This document shows positions 1 through 10,550 of a DNA stretch of 64,000 bases, piece by piece. Under the pieces are notes generated by a model. The model made no database searches. It was not told the DNA's origin and saw nothing but the letters and a program-made list of their open reading frames with translations. Made by a program: the position numbers and the translations under genes. This DNA comes from DATBGO01 sp963785765. Its GTDB lineage: Bacteria; Actinomycetota; Actinomycetes; Streptosporangiales; Streptosporangiaceae. The stretch spans positions 186,001 through 250,000 of the forward strand of contig CAWAWM010000002.1 in the NCBI GenBank assembly GCA_963785765.1, written 5' to 3'. How positions within the stretch are numbered: position 1 is the stretch's first letter; every line of letters starts with the position of its first letter.

Positions 1-885
1 TCCGGCACGGTCGCCGTCGGCATGATGGGCATTTTCCTGCCGCTAACGATCTACCTGCAGTCGGTGCTCGGCTTCTCGGCGCTGAAGGCGGGGCTCACCT
101 TGGCGCCCGCCTCGGTCATCTCGATGTTCATCGCGCCGGTGGCCGGGCGGCTGTCTGACCGCATCGGCGGCAAGTTCATCCTGATGACCGGCCTGACCTG
201 CTTCGCCATTGGCATGGGCTGGATAGCGCTGACCGCGCAGGTCAATTCACCCTGGTATCACTTCCTGCCCGGGCTCATCATCGCGGGGTTCGGCTTGGGC
301 TGCACGTTCGCCCCGATGACCACGGTCGCGATGCGGGACGTTCAGTACCAGATGGCGGGCGCCGCGTCTGGCCTGCTGAACACCACCAGGCAGGTCGGGG
401 CGGTGATCGGCACGGCCGCGGTCGGCGCGCTGCTGCAGAACAGGCTCTCCGTCGCGCTGGTCAGCCAGGCCAGGACGCGCACCGTCGCGCTGCCGCCGGC
501 CACCCGGGACCATCTCATCGCGGGCTTCCAGGCCACCGCGCAGAACGGCGTTGGCGTCGGTTCCGGCCAGGGCGGCGCCGCTGTGCGCCTGCCGCAGGGC
601 CTGCCCGCGCAGCTCGTGCACGCGATCGAGCAGATCGCCCACGCGATCTTCACCAACGGATTCGTCGAGGCGATGCGCTGGACCATGCTGATGCCGATCG
701 TGGTCCTCCTCATCGGCGCGGTCAGCTGCCTGCTGATCAAGCGGAACCCAGCTGCTCCTCCGGCGGCCGCCGCGGCCGGGCCTGATGGCACCCTGACGGC
801 GGATGGCAGCCAACCAGGCAGCCTGACCGGGCGGGGCGCAGCCCGGGCCTCTGAGGCCACCGTCAGCCGGCCGGATGGCGCCTAA
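1..885 (+). CDS. MFS drug exporter, DHA2 (EmrB/QacA-like) family, C-terminal part
   Basis: The frame is open from the first base of the window, so the N-terminal half of the protein lies upstream; about 294 residues are visible. Hydrophobic segments alternate with short loops. The loop sequence PVAGRLSDRIGGK matches the internal repeat of the MFS loop motif, and the GAASGLLNTTRQVG stretch is typical of the late helices of 14-TM DHA2 exporters. A final helix is followed by a Pro/Ala/Gly-rich cytoplasmic tail ending at a TAA. Family knowledge predicts a proton-coupled efflux pump in the cytoplasmic membrane; the substrate cannot be read from the sequence. It converges with the KamA-like gene across a 160-bp gap. 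Confidence 0.85.
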   Translation, partial: SGTVAVGMMGIFLPLTIYLQSVLGFSALKAGLTLAPASVISMFIAPVAGRLSDRIGGKFILMTGLTCFAIGMGWIALTAQVNSPWYHFLPGLIIAGFGLGCTFAPMTTVAMRDVQYQMAGAASGLLNTTRQVGAVIGTAAVGALLQNRLSVALVSQARTRTVALPPATRDHLIAGFQATAQNGVGVGSGQGGAAVRLPQGLPAQLVHAIEQIAHAIFTNGFVEAMRWTMLMPIVVLLIGAVSCLLIKRNPAAPPAAAAAGPDGTLTADGSQPGSLTGRGAARASEATVSRPDGA

Positions 886-990
886 CCACGCCCGCCGGAC
901 AGTTTCATGACCAACGCCCGCCGGACGGTCAGCGTGACCACGGCGGGCCGCGGCCCGGCTCGCACCCGGCCGCGGGGTCGTCCTGGCCCG

Positions 991-1008
991 CGGCGGCCCG
1001 GGCCGCCG
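991..1008. terminator. GC-rich perfect palindrome between convergent genes
   Basis: An uninterrupted 18-bp palindrome (CGGCGGCCCGGGCCGCCG) lies midway between the converging MFS and KamA-like genes, where a bidirectional terminator would be expected. There is no U-tract and the region is very GC-rich, so a chance palindrome is possible. Confidence 0.3.
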
Positions 1009-1045
1009 GGGCAACCGGGGCAATCGGCGGCCCCGGCGACTGCGC

Positions 1046-2419
<1,374 letters not shown>

Positions 2420-2968
2420 GCATCTCCCTCCGTCGGTCGCCGTCCGGTTGCGGGGTGGCCGGACGCGCGGGTGTCGCCAGCTGGCGGCAGGATGCGGATC
2501 GCCAGAACACTTATCCGTTAGACGTAGATGGAGGCATGTTCGTTAGTGATTATCCATACAAAAGGGTCACGTTTAGAAGACACTCAAGGAACGCCCAGGG
2601 TTCCCTGTAGTAGTCGAGAGCCACCACTCATGCCCCCTGATGACGGCCGCCCGCTCATACCAGACACCTCCATGCTGACATCGCAGGCCCGGTAACGCAT
2701 CCCCCGTTTGGTAACAGTTGGTCATCCGTTGGCATCGGTTAATTACTGACAGTAGCGGCGGCCTGCCCGGCCAGCCAGCAGCTCACCTTGGCCTCGGACC
2801 GGCCCGGGCCGGTCCGCGCCCCGGCCGGTCCGCGCGATGATCGTGGCGGAGACGGCTCCGCGGCCCATCGGGCGACCGCGACCACGATCACGGCGGGCCG
2901 GGCCAGCGGGCCATGCCGGGGGCAATGCCGGCGATATGCCGTTGCCCAGGCAATGAGAGGCTTGCCGC
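2420..2968. other. Divergent intergenic region (KamA-like gene / plsX)
   Basis: About 550 bp without a supportable gene. It includes an AT-richer patch (about 2505-2590 and 2700-2750), unusual in this genome, which probably holds the two divergent promoters. On the plus strand a TTGGTC at 2718-2723 precedes an AT-rich TAATTA at 2740-2745, but the match to a sigma-70 promoter is weak. A small hairpin (GGAAC ... GTTCC, 2588-2604) is present. I see no RNA gene. Confidence 0.4.
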
Positions 2969-4198
2969 ATGCGGGAATCCGGTGACGTCCGGCCGCCCGG
3001 CGACATCGTTCCGCATGGCGGCGCCGTCCAGCAGGACGGTGCACCGCCCCGCCGCGACTCCGTTGCGCAAGACGGCGCCGCCGCGGCCGCGGGCGCCGCG
3101 TCCGGCGCCACCGCCGCTGCCCAGCACGGCGACACCACGCCCCCTGACGGCCCGCCGGGACCGGCCCCGATACCGATCGCGGTCGATGCGATGGGCGGGG
3201 ATCATGCCCCGGCGGAGATCGTCGCCGGTGCGGTCACGGCGGCCAGGTCCAGCGGTCTGCGGATCGTGCTGACCGGCCGGCCGGGCCTGCTGCGGCCGCT
3301 GCTGGCCGGGCACGGCGCCATCGACGAGATCATGATCGTGCCCGCCGACGAGGCTCTGGCCATGGGCGAGGGCGCGCTGGCCAGCTGGCGCAGGCCACGG
3401 TCAAGCATCGCGGTCGCCTGCCAGCTGGTCAGGCGCGGCCAGGCGGCGGCCGTGGTCTCGGCCGGCTCGACGGCCGGGATCGTGGCCACCGCCAGGCTCA
3501 GGCTGCGCCCGTTGCCTGGTGTCGCGCGCCCGGCGCTCGCCGTAGTGCTGCCCACCCAGCCCGGACCGACGGTGCTGCTGGACGTCGGCGCCATCGCCGA
3601 CCCGAAACCGGAGATGCTCCTGCAATTCGCCCAGCTCGGTGTCGCCTACGCCCAAGTCGGGCATTCGATCTCCGAACCTCGCGTCGGCCTGCTCACCATC
3701 GGCGCGGAGCCTGAGAAGGGCAACAAACTCGCCCGGCGAGCCCATGACCTGCTGGACGCGGCCCCTCAGCATGGTGCGCAGCCGATCAACTTCGTGGGCA
3801 ATGTCGAGGGTGGTGACCTGCTGGCCGGCCGCTTCGACGTGATCGTGACCGATGGCTTCACCGGGAATGTGGCACTCAAGACGCTGGAGGGCACCGCCGC
3901 CTTCGCGGCCAGGCAGCTCCAGGAAGCGCTGCGCGGATCAGCCTCGGCCCGGGTCGGCGCGTTCTTTCAGCGCCGGGCCTTGCGTGAGCTGACCCGGCGG
4001 CTGGATGTCGAAGGCTACGGCGGCGCGGCGCTGCTCGGGCTGGAAGGGACGGTGGTGATCGCGCACGGGGCTGCCACCGCCAGGACCGCCGCGGCGGCCT
4101 GCGAACTGGGCGCGAACCTGGCCACCGGCCAGATCACCGAGCGGATCAAGGAACGGCTTGGCCCGCAGCGCGGCGGCCATTTCCTGCGCCGGCCGTGA
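2969..4198 (+). CDS. plsX: Phosphate acyltransferase PlsX
   Basis: The 409-residue product contains the PlsX signature: IAVDAMGGDHAP near residue 70, then the FVGNVEGGDLL and VTDGFTGNVALK motifs in the second half. PlsX converts acyl-ACP and phosphate to acyl-phosphate, the donor for PlsY in phosphatidic acid synthesis; it is a peripheral membrane enzyme. Unusually, about 66 residues of Pro/Gly/Ala-rich sequence precede the conserved core. No in-frame ATG or GTG closer to the core was seen, and GAGAGG lies upstream of the ATG, so this start is kept. The canonical protein is about 330-345 residues, so the extension is lineage-specific or the true start is non-standard. argS follows after 81 bp. 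Confidence 0.93.
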   Translation: MRESGDVRPPGDIVPHGGAVQQDGAPPRRDSVAQDGAAAAAGAASGATAAAQHGDTTPPDGPPGPAPIPIAVDAMGGDHAPAEIVAGAVTAARSSGLRIVLTGRPGLLRPLLAGHGAIDEIMIVPADEALAMGEGALASWRRPRSSIAVACQLVRRGQAAAVVSAGSTAGIVATARLRLRPLPGVARPALAVVLPTQPGPTVLLDVGAIADPKPEMLLQFAQLGVAYAQVGHSISEPRVGLLTIGAEPEKGNKLARRAHDLLDAAPQHGAQPINFVGNVEGGDLLAGRFDVIVTDGFTGNVALKTLEGTAAFAARQLQEALRGSASARVGAFFQRRALRELTRRLDVEGYGGAALLGLEGTVVIAHGAATARTAAAACELGANLATGQITERIKERLGPQRGGHFLRRP

Positions 4199-4279
4199 TG
4201 ATCAGTGCAGGCACGCCCGCTGGCCGGGCCCGGCCGTTATTGACGACGGGCAGCGGCAGCGGGCCGATAGGCTTATTGC

Positions 4280-6010
4280 ATGACGGATCCGGAGGTGGCT
4301 CTCGCGCAGCTGGTGCGCGCAGCGCTGGCCGCCGAATTCGGTGCCGACTACGCCGATGCCGACCCGGTGATCAGGCCGTCCCAGTTCGCCGACTTCCAGG
4401 CCAACGTGGCGCTGCCGCTCGCCAAGCGGCTGGGCCTGCCGCCACGCGACGTCGCCGCCCGGTTGGCTAGCCACCTGCACGGCAGCGAGGTCAGCCAGCA
4501 GGCCGAGGTGAGCGGTCCGGGCTTCATCAACCTCACGCTCCGCGATGACTGGATTGCCGCCCAGGCGTCCGGCCAGCTGGCCGACCCGCGGCTCGGCGTC
4601 GCGGCGGCCGACCCGGTCAAGAAAATGGTCGTCGACTACTCGGGGCCGAACGTTGCCAAGGAACTGCATGTCGGCCACTTGCGGGCCACCGTGGTCGGCG
4701 ACGCGATCGTGCGGGTGCTCGAGCACCTCGGCCACGAGGTCACCAGGGCCGCGCACCTCGGCGACTGGGGCACCCAGTTCGGCATGCTGATCGAGCACGC
4801 GCTGGACATCGGTGCGGAGGCGACCTACGCGGAGCTCGCCGACGGCGAGTTCACCCCCTTCTACCAGGCTGCCCGGGTCAAGTTCGACTCTGATCCCGCG
4901 TTCGCCGACCGGTCCAGGCGCCGGGTGGTCCAGCTGCAGGCCGGCGATGAGCGCACGCTGCAACTGTGGCAGCTGCTGGTCGGCGACTCCATGGAGTACC
5001 TCAGGAAGATCTACCGCAGGCTGCAGGTCACCCTGACCGATGAGTACATGGCGCCGGAGAGCTTCTACAATCCGATGCTCGCCGATGTCTGCGCCGAGCT
5101 GGAGGCGTCCGGCGTCGCGGTGATCAGCGACGGCGCCCTGTGCGCGTTCCCGCCCGGCTTCACCGGCCGCGATGGCAGGCCGTTGCCGCTGATGTTGCGC
5201 AAGAGCGACGGCGGCTATGGCTACGACAGCACCGACCTGGCCGCCATCAGGTACCGGCTGCGCGATCTGGGCGTCACCAGGATAATCTACGTGGTCGGTT
5301 CGGAGCAGCATCAGCACCTGCTGATGGTGTTCGCGGTGGCCAGGCAGGCCGGCTGGCTGACCGACGCGGCCAGCGCGGAGCACGCCCAGATCGGCCTCGT
5401 GACCGCGCCTGGCGGGCAGCGGCTCCGGACCCGCAGCGGCGAGCAGGCCAAGCTGATCACGCTGATCGACGAAGCCGTGGCCAGGGCCGACAAGGTCATC
5501 GAGGACCGCTACGACGACCCAGCCGAGCGCAGCCAGATCGCCGAGGCGGTCGGGATCGGCGCGCTGAAGTACGGCGACCTGTCGGTAGCCCGCGACTCGA
5601 GTTACGCGCTCGACTTCGACCGAATGCTGGCGCTGACCGGCAACACCGGTCCATACCTGCAGTACGCGACGGCGCGGATCCGGTCGATCTTCCACCGGGC
5701 CGGGCTCGAGCCCGAAGCTGCCACCGGCCCGATCCAGCTGGGCCAGCCGACGGAACGGGCGCTTGCGCTGCGCCTGCTGGGCCTGGGCGCGGCCGTCACC
5801 GAAGTGGCCGACGCGGCCGAACCGCACCGGCTCGCGGCCTTCCTGTTCGAAACGGCCAGCGCGTTCACCGCGTTCTACGAGCAGTGCCCGGTGCTGAAGG
5901 CCGCGGACGAGCCGACGCGTGCCAGCAGGCTGGCCTTGTCGGCGCTGACGCTGCGCGTCCTGCTGACCGGGCTGGGACTGCTCGGCATCCCGGTTCCCGA
6001 CCGGATGTGA
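4280..6010 (+). CDS. argS: Arginyl-tRNA synthetase
   Basis: A 576-residue class I synthetase. The N-terminal Add1-type domain is followed by the ArgS core with DYSGPNVAKELHVGHLRAT, where HVGH is the HIGH motif. The KMSK loop is replaced by a RLRTRSGEQ sequence, as in many ArgS enzymes that lack canonical KMSK. A helical DALR anticodon-binding domain ends with the GIPVPDRM terminus common in this family. It charges tRNA-Arg in the cytoplasm. It follows plsX on the same strand; the usual partner lysA is not downstream. The stop codon is immediately followed by an array of short tandem repeats. Confidence 0.96.
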   Translation: MTDPEVALAQLVRAALAAEFGADYADADPVIRPSQFADFQANVALPLAKRLGLPPRDVAARLASHLHGSEVSQQAEVSGPGFINLTLRDDWIAAQASGQLADPRLGVAAADPVKKMVVDYSGPNVAKELHVGHLRATVVGDAIVRVLEHLGHEVTRAAHLGDWGTQFGMLIEHALDIGAEATYAELADGEFTPFYQAARVKFDSDPAFADRSRRRVVQLQAGDERTLQLWQLLVGDSMEYLRKIYRRLQVTLTDEYMAPESFYNPMLADVCAELEASGVAVISDGALCAFPPGFTGRDGRPLPLMLRKSDGGYGYDSTDLAAIRYRLRDLGVTRIIYVVGSEQHQHLLMVFAVARQAGWLTDAASAEHAQIGLVTAPGGQRLRTRSGEQAKLITLIDEAVARADKVIEDRYDDPAERSQIAEAVGIGALKYGDLSVARDSSYALDFDRMLALTGNTGPYLQYATARIRSIFHRAGLEPEAATGPIQLGQPTERALALRLLGLGAAVTEVADAAEPHRLAAFLFETASAFTAFYEQCPVLKAADEPTRASRLALSALTLRVLLTGLGLLGIPVPDRM

Positions 6011-6011
6011 C

Positions 6012-6212
6012 CCGAACCGGTCCGAACAGGCCGGTCCGAACAGGCCGGCCTGAAACAGGCCGGGTCTGAAACAGGCCGGGTCTGACACGAACCGGGCAAA
6101 GCGGGTCTGACACGAACCCGGGCCTGACCCAACCGGGCACGAACCGGGCCTGGCCCAACCGGGCACGAACCGGGCCTGACCCAACCGGGTACGAACCGGG
6201 CCTGACCCAAAC
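6012..6212. repeat. Composite tandem-repeat array after the argS stop
   Basis: Nested short repeats fill the gap after argS. First come two copies of a 14-bp unit (tccgaacaggccgg), then two of a 16-17-bp unit (aaacaggccgggtctg). The best-ordered part is a 26-bp unit at 6120-6145, 6146-6171 and 6172-6197 with a partial fourth copy to about 6212. Copies differ by one or two bases. No coding function is likely. Confidence 0.85.
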
Positions 6213-6321
6213 CGTTTGTACCGCAGATCTGGCGGAGCGTAGCCAACACCTGGGGCAATTTGCCGGGATGTTCCCAGCCTGCTCCCAGGTTCCGCTCCCA
6301 GTGATCCCAGCCGGGCGGGTC

Positions 6322-7212
6322 ATGCTGCTGGTTATGGACAACATGTATGAGCCTCCGGGCGGTGCCCATCAGCCGCCAGACGGCGCCCCGCAAGACAACT
6401 GGCCGACCCAGCAGTTCGGGCCCGCGGGCGAGCCGCCGCATCGCCCGCGCCGTAGCCGGTCGCTGCGCTGGAGCGCCGGGATAGCCCTGGCCGCGCTGCT
6501 AGCGGGCGGCGGAGCTCTCGCCGCCACGGAACTCACCGGCAGCACCGCCCCGGCCGCAGCCGGGTCTGCCGAGCAGGCGGCGGCGCTGAACACCATTCTC
6601 AGCTCGGCCTCATCGCCGGCGGCCGGGGCCGTTTCGGCACCGGCATCGTCGGCTGCCGCAGCCGGCGGGTCAGTAACCGCCTCCTCAGCAGCGACCGCCG
6701 CGCCGACGGTCAGCGCGGCCGACGCCGCCGCACTCTCGGCGTCCGCGCCGGTCGCTGCGGGCCGGGCCCCGGTAGCTGGCCGCTGCAGGCGCGTGGTAGT
6801 CAGGCTGCGGGCCACGAGGCACCCCCGCGCCGCCCGGGTGGTCGCCAGGTTCTGCCGCAACCGCCTGCTGCGGCTGCGCGTGCTCGGCGGCCTGCACGGG
6901 CAGTTCACCTTCAGGACCAAGTCCGGCACCCGGACCCTCGCGTTCGCTCGCGGCGTGCTGGAGTCGGTCTCGGCCGGCCAGGTGATCGTCAAGTCAGCCG
7001 ATGGCACCACCTGGGCGTGGAACCTGGTCAGCAGCACGGTGGTCCGGGAGCTGGGCCAGAAGGTTGCCCGTACCGCGCTGGCCGATGGCGAGCAGGTATT
7101 CGCCGGCGGCCCGGTCGTCAGCGATGCCAGCGACGCCCGGCTGATCGTGATCCGTCCGGCCGCGGCCAGCGGCGCGGACGACAGTAACGGCAGCGGGTCG
7201 TCGGCAGGCTGA
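6322..7212 (+). CDS. Membrane-anchored extracytoplasmic protein of unknown function
   Basis: About 296 residues. The N-terminus is polar and Pro/Gln-rich (about 45 residues), then RRSRSLRW precedes one hydrophobic helix, the arrangement of a type II anchored protein. An Ala/Ser-rich linker of about 80 residues follows. A basic segment and a compact C-terminal domain (residues about 190-280) resemble a small beta domain: QFTFRTKSGTRTLAFARG, then GQVIVKSADGTTW. This looks like a DUF5666-type or OB-like fold but I cannot assign it. The start is uncertain: ATGs at 6268, 6322, 6334 and 6343 are in frame, and 6322 follows a G-rich stretch. It lies upstream of a two-component system and may be sensed or controlled by it. 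Confidence 0.65.
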   Translation: MLLVMDNMYEPPGGAHQPPDGAPQDNWPTQQFGPAGEPPHRPRRSRSLRWSAGIALAALLAGGGALAATELTGSTAPAAAGSAEQAAALNTILSSASSPAAGAVSAPASSAAAAGGSVTASSAATAAPTVSAADAAALSASAPVAAGRAPVAGRCRRVVVRLRATRHPRAARVVARFCRNRLLRLRVLGGLHGQFTFRTKSGTRTLAFARGVLESVSAGQVIVKSADGTTWAWNLVSSTVVRELGQKVARTALADGEQVFAGGPVVSDASDARLIVIRPAAASGADDSNGSGSSAG

Positions 7213-7295
7213 CCCAGCGGGGGCGCCGGCCGCATCCTGACCCGGCGGCGGGCGCCCACCGCATCCTGACCCAGGGGCCGGCACCCGCCGCAGCC
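7210..7295. repeat. TGACCC-anchored 28/29-bp repeat at a stop codon
   Basis: Three imperfect copies at 7210-7237, 7238-7266 and 7267-7295, each starting TGACCC and ending GCATCC or GCAGCC. The first TGA is the stop codon of the preceding gene. Because 28 and 29 are not multiples of three, the later TGAs lie in other frames. Confidence 0.75.
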
Positions 7296-7342
7296 GGGTT
7301 CGCCGCAGTTGTGCCGACACGCAAGAATGAACCCGGTAACTC

Positions 7343-8089
7343 ATGACAGACAACGACCGGATACCTCAGGTGCTCGTCGTGGACGACGAGCCGAACATCC
7401 GTGAGCTGGTTCAGGTCGCGCTGAAGTTCCACGGCTGCGCGGTCAGCACCGCCGCCAACGGGACGGATGCGCTACGGCACGCCGATGCCGACCGGCCGGA
7501 CCTGATCGTCCTGGACGTGATGCTGCCCGACATGGATGGCTTCGAGGTCTGCCGCCGGCTCCGCGCGGCGGGTAACGAGGTACCGGTGATCTTCCTGACC
7601 GCCCGGGATACCTCCTCGGACACAGTCACCGGACTGGCCATCGGCGGCGACGACTACGTGACCAAGCCATTCTCGGTCGAGGCCCTGGTGGCCAGGGTCC
7701 GCGCGGTCCTGCGGCGGGCATCGCGCACCTCCCGCGACAGCTCGGGCGGTGCGGGCGGCGAGCCAGGCCCGCTGCGCGCTGGCGACCTGGAACTTGATGA
7801 GTCGCGCTGGACCGTGCACAGGGGCGGGGTACCCGTGGAGCTGTCACCGACCGAGTTCCGGCTGCTGGCCTACCTGATCCGGCACCAGGGACGGGTCCTG
7901 ACCCGCGCCCAGCTACTGGAGAGCGTGTGGGGCTGGGACTATGCGGGCGAGTCGCAGATCGTCGAGACCTACGTCAGCTACCTGCGCCGCAAGCTGGACC
8001 CGCTGGGGCCGCCGATGATCCACACCCAGCGCGGGGTCGGCTACAGCCTCAGGCCACCCGAACAGGGGCAGGCCGGACCCCGGGGATGA
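7343..8089 (+). CDS. OmpR/PhoB-family response regulator
   Basis: A 248-residue regulator. The receiver domain (about 10-122) has the acidic pair in VVDDEP, the phosphoacceptor Asp58 in LIVLDVMLPD, the FLTARD Thr region and the KPFS lysine. After a Gly/Ser linker comes a winged-helix effector domain (about 148-240) with ELSPTEFRLLAYLIRH and the recognition region ETYVSYLRRKLD. It binds DNA when phosphorylated by the kinase encoded next. The stop TGA overlaps the kinase ATG (ATGA), so the two are translationally coupled. The target genes are unknown; the anchored protein just upstream is one candidate. Confidence 0.95.
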   Translation: MTDNDRIPQVLVVDDEPNIRELVQVALKFHGCAVSTAANGTDALRHADADRPDLIVLDVMLPDMDGFEVCRRLRAAGNEVPVIFLTARDTSSDTVTGLAIGGDDYVTKPFSVEALVARVRAVLRRASRTSRDSSGGAGGEPGPLRAGDLELDESRWTVHRGGVPVELSPTEFRLLAYLIRHQGRVLTRAQLLESVWGWDYAGESQIVETYVSYLRRKLDPLGPPMIHTQRGVGYSLRPPEQGQAGPRG

Positions 8090-9624
8090 GCAGCTCGCAC
8101 CGGCTCTCGCTGCGCACCCGGATGCTCGTGCTGCTGATCGGCGTGACGGTGATCTTCCTGCTCGTCATGGGCATGGTGAGCACCATCGTGCTGCGGAATC
8201 AGTGGGCGAAGCAGTTCAACGCCAACCTGGTGACCGAGGCCAACACCCGCAGCCCGGCCGGGCTCAGCGTCAAGCCGAACGGTTACTCGGCGGTTGAGGT
8301 CAACGGCCGGCTGCTGGCCATCAGGCGGGCGACCGTCCAGCCCCTCACCGGCGGCACGTCGGCCGCAGCCACCCAGGAGCTGGCCACCACGGTGCAGCAA
8401 CTGGCCGCGAACGGGACACTCGCCTACTACATCGTGCACAGCGAGCCGTTCGCCGTGCCGCGGACCGACGGCGGCCCGAAGCTGACCGCCGCGGCCGGCC
8501 GGTACAGCCCGGGCGTCTTCGTCGTGGTCGCCCAGCCTGTCTCGACCGTCGCCGACCACGTGCGCGGATTCGTGCTCGCCGAGCTGATCACGGGCGGCGC
8601 GCTGATCGCCCTGCTGGCTATCGGCGGCGAATGGCTGATCGGCCGCGGGCTGCAGCCGCTCGACCGGATGGCCACCACGGCCAACGAGATCACCTCCAAG
8701 GGCGACCTGACCACCCGGATGCCTGAGGCCGGCGACCACACCGAGGTCGGCCAGCTCGGATCGGCGATCAACACCATGCTCGACCGGATCCAGCACGCCT
8801 TCGGGGCGCGGTTGCGCTCGGAGCAGAAGGTCCGCGAGTTCGCCGCCGACGCCTCGCACGAGCTGCGTACCCCGCTCACCACCATCCGCGGCTACGCCGA
8901 GCTGTACCGGCAGGGCGCGCTCGGCCCGGACCAGCTGCCCAGCGCGATGCGCCGGATCGAGCAGGAGGCGCAGCGGATGAGCACGCTGGTCGCCGAGCTG
9001 CTCGAGCTGGCCAGGCTGGATCGCACGTCCTCGCTGGACCTGACCGAGACCGACCTGGCCAGCGTGGTCAGGGACGCCGTCGCCGACGCGGTTGCGGTCG
9101 AGCCGGACCGGCCGGTGCGCGCCGAGGCACCGCCGCGGCTGGTCGCCGTGGTGGATGAGCCGAGGATCCGCCAGGTCCTGGCCAACTTGCTCGGCAACGT
9201 CCGGGCGCACACTCCGGTGACCACCCCGGTGGCGGTCCGGCTGGGCCAGCTGACCGGCGGCGTGCTGATCGAGGTGGCCGACGCCGGGCCTGGCATGTCC
9301 GCCGAGGACGCGGCCCGGGCCTTCGACAGGTTTCACCGGGCCGCCGAGCAGGCCGGCGACGACGGTTCGGGGCGCGATGGCCCCGGGCGCGAGGGCGTCG
9401 GCCGCGAGGGCGTCGGCCGCGAGGGCCCTGGCCGTCGCGGCGGTGGCCGTGCGCAGGCCGCGGCCGCCGGCGGCCGCAACGGCGGGGCCGGCGGCGGCAG
9501 CGGCCTGGGCCTGTCGATCGTGCAGGCCATCGCCGCGGCTCATGGTGGTCAGGCCACCCTGGAATCCTGGCCGGGCCACGGCACCCGGGTCCGGATCTGG
9601 CTACCGGTCCGCACCCCGTCCTGA
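8086..9624 (+). CDS. Sensor histidine kinase with a repeat insertion in the ATP lid
   Basis: A 512-residue membrane kinase. TM1 (about 12-35), an extracytoplasmic sensor of about 125 residues, TM2 (about 163-182) and a HAMP segment (about 184-240) precede HisKA with phospho-acceptor His258 in DASHELRTPL. The HATPase domain has an N-box-like NLLGNVRAH, the G1 box DAGPGM, the F-box FDRFHRA and the G2 box GSGLGLSI near 471. Between F and G2, where most kinases have a short lid, about 50 residues of GREGVGREGVGREGPG-type low-complexity sequence are inserted. The start ATG overlaps the regulator stop. The ligand is unknown. Confidence 0.94.
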   Translation: MSSSHRLSLRTRMLVLLIGVTVIFLLVMGMVSTIVLRNQWAKQFNANLVTEANTRSPAGLSVKPNGYSAVEVNGRLLAIRRATVQPLTGGTSAAATQELATTVQQLAANGTLAYYIVHSEPFAVPRTDGGPKLTAAAGRYSPGVFVVVAQPVSTVADHVRGFVLAELITGGALIALLAIGGEWLIGRGLQPLDRMATTANEITSKGDLTTRMPEAGDHTEVGQLGSAINTMLDRIQHAFGARLRSEQKVREFAADASHELRTPLTTIRGYAELYRQGALGPDQLPSAMRRIEQEAQRMSTLVAELLELARLDRTSSLDLTETDLASVVRDAVADAVAVEPDRPVRAEAPPRLVAVVDEPRIRQVLANLLGNVRAHTPVTTPVAVRLGQLTGGVLIEVADAGPGMSAEDAARAFDRFHRAAEQAGDDGSGRDGPGREGVGREGVGREGPGRRGGGRAQAAAAGGRNGGAGGGSGLGLSIVQAIAAAHGGQATLESWPGHGTRVRIWLPVRTPS

Positions 9625-9760
9625 CCGCGTCCTGACCCCGGGCCGCAGCTCAGCCCACCCGCTTCCGCGCTCCACAGGGCGCATTCGCGAGGAAGCAATA
9701 GCGGGAATGGACCGTTGCCGCGGAAAGAACAGCAGCGCAGCGCCATCGCCGCGACTCGCG

Positions 9761-9789
9761 AACGACAGCGCTGCGCCACCGCTGTCGTT
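9761..9789. terminator. Perfect 10-bp hairpin between convergent genes
   Basis: AACGACAGCG at 9761-9770 and CGCTGTCGTT at 9780-9789 form a perfect 10-bp stem with a 9-nt loop. It lies between the converging kinase and TMEM175-like genes. There is no clear U-tract, which is common for actinobacterial terminators. Confidence 0.6.
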
Positions 9790-9868
9790 GGGTGCCAGCG
9801 CCGGAGGGGTACCGGGGCCGCGGCAGGCGGCGGCGCGACCGGGCCGTAGGGCCAGGCCGCCGGCTCGG

Positions 9869-10522
9869 TCAGCCGGGCTCGCCGACCGAGCAATCCGGCT
9901 GGCCGGATGAGCCAGGCGGCGCGGCGCCCTGGGGGCCGGGCAGGTGCTCGAACAGGTAGTAGATGGCGATCAGCGCATAGATCGCCAGCGCCACGCCGGA
10001 GGACCAGAATGCCGCGACGAGGGTACCGACCACATAGCCGATCAGTCCCGCGCTGAATCGCAGCGTCGCCTGCCGCGGCGCCCGGATGGCCGTCGCGCCC
10101 AGCGACTCCTGGTGCGCGGCCAGGTACATCCACATGACCGAGAAAGCGATCGAGATCGCGATCAGGACGAGCCCGTACAGGACGGCGGCTACCCGGCCGC
10201 CGGCCGGGGCGTCCGCCGTCAGATGGTCGGCCACCAGTGCGGTCGGGAACGGCACCGCGACCACGCCCATCAGCAGGAACGTGTTGAGCACCAGGGTGAT
10301 CCTGTCGACCCTGGAGACCAGCGACAGCATCGTGTGGTGGTTCAGCCACATGATCCCGATGGTCAGGAAGCTCACCACGTACGCCGCGTACTGCGGCCAG
10401 GCATCCAGCAGCAGCCGGTAGCTGAGCGGACCGTGGCCGATGGCCAGCAGGTTGAACACCAGCACGGTGATGGCCACGGCGAAGACCCCGTCGCTGAACG
10501 ACTCGGCCCGCCGCGTGTCCAT
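9869..10522 (-). CDS. TMEM175-like (DUF1211) membrane channel protein
   Basis: A 217-residue protein with about six hydrophobic segments. The N-terminal RAESFSDGVFAVAITVLV matches the FSD motif that opens the first helix of each TMEM175/DUF1211 repeat. A second DUF1211 signature (MWLNHHTML) follows. Bacterial members are potassium-selective channels; that role here is inferred from the family. The start was set at the ATG preceded by GGGGGGAGGAATCC, a strong ribosome-binding site, rather than at upstream in-frame starts in repetitive sequence. It lies 28 bp downstream of the EtfD-like gene and may be co-transcribed with it. Confidence 0.85.
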   Translation of the reverse strand: MDTRRAESFSDGVFAVAITVLVFNLLAIGHGPLSYRLLLDAWPQYAAYVVSFLTIGIMWLNHHTMLSLVSRVDRITLVLNTFLLMGVVAVPFPTALVADHLTADAPAGGRVAAVLYGLVLIAISIAFSVMWMYLAAHQESLGATAIRAPRQATLRFSAGLIGYVVGTLVAAFWSSGVALAIYALIAIYYLFEHLPGPQGAAPPGSSGQPDCSVGEPG

Positions 10523-10550
10523 GCTGGATTCCTCCCCCCGTCCCGGACCG

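Noticed and set aside
4202..6184. A 660-codon minus-strand open frame opposite argS
   Set aside because: It is the GC-rich shadow of argS with low-complexity sequence and repeats at its start; argS itself is certain.
8041..9579. A 512-codon minus-strand frame opposite the histidine kinase
   Set aside because: It mirrors the third-codon-position bias of the kinase gene and has no domain or ribosome-binding site.
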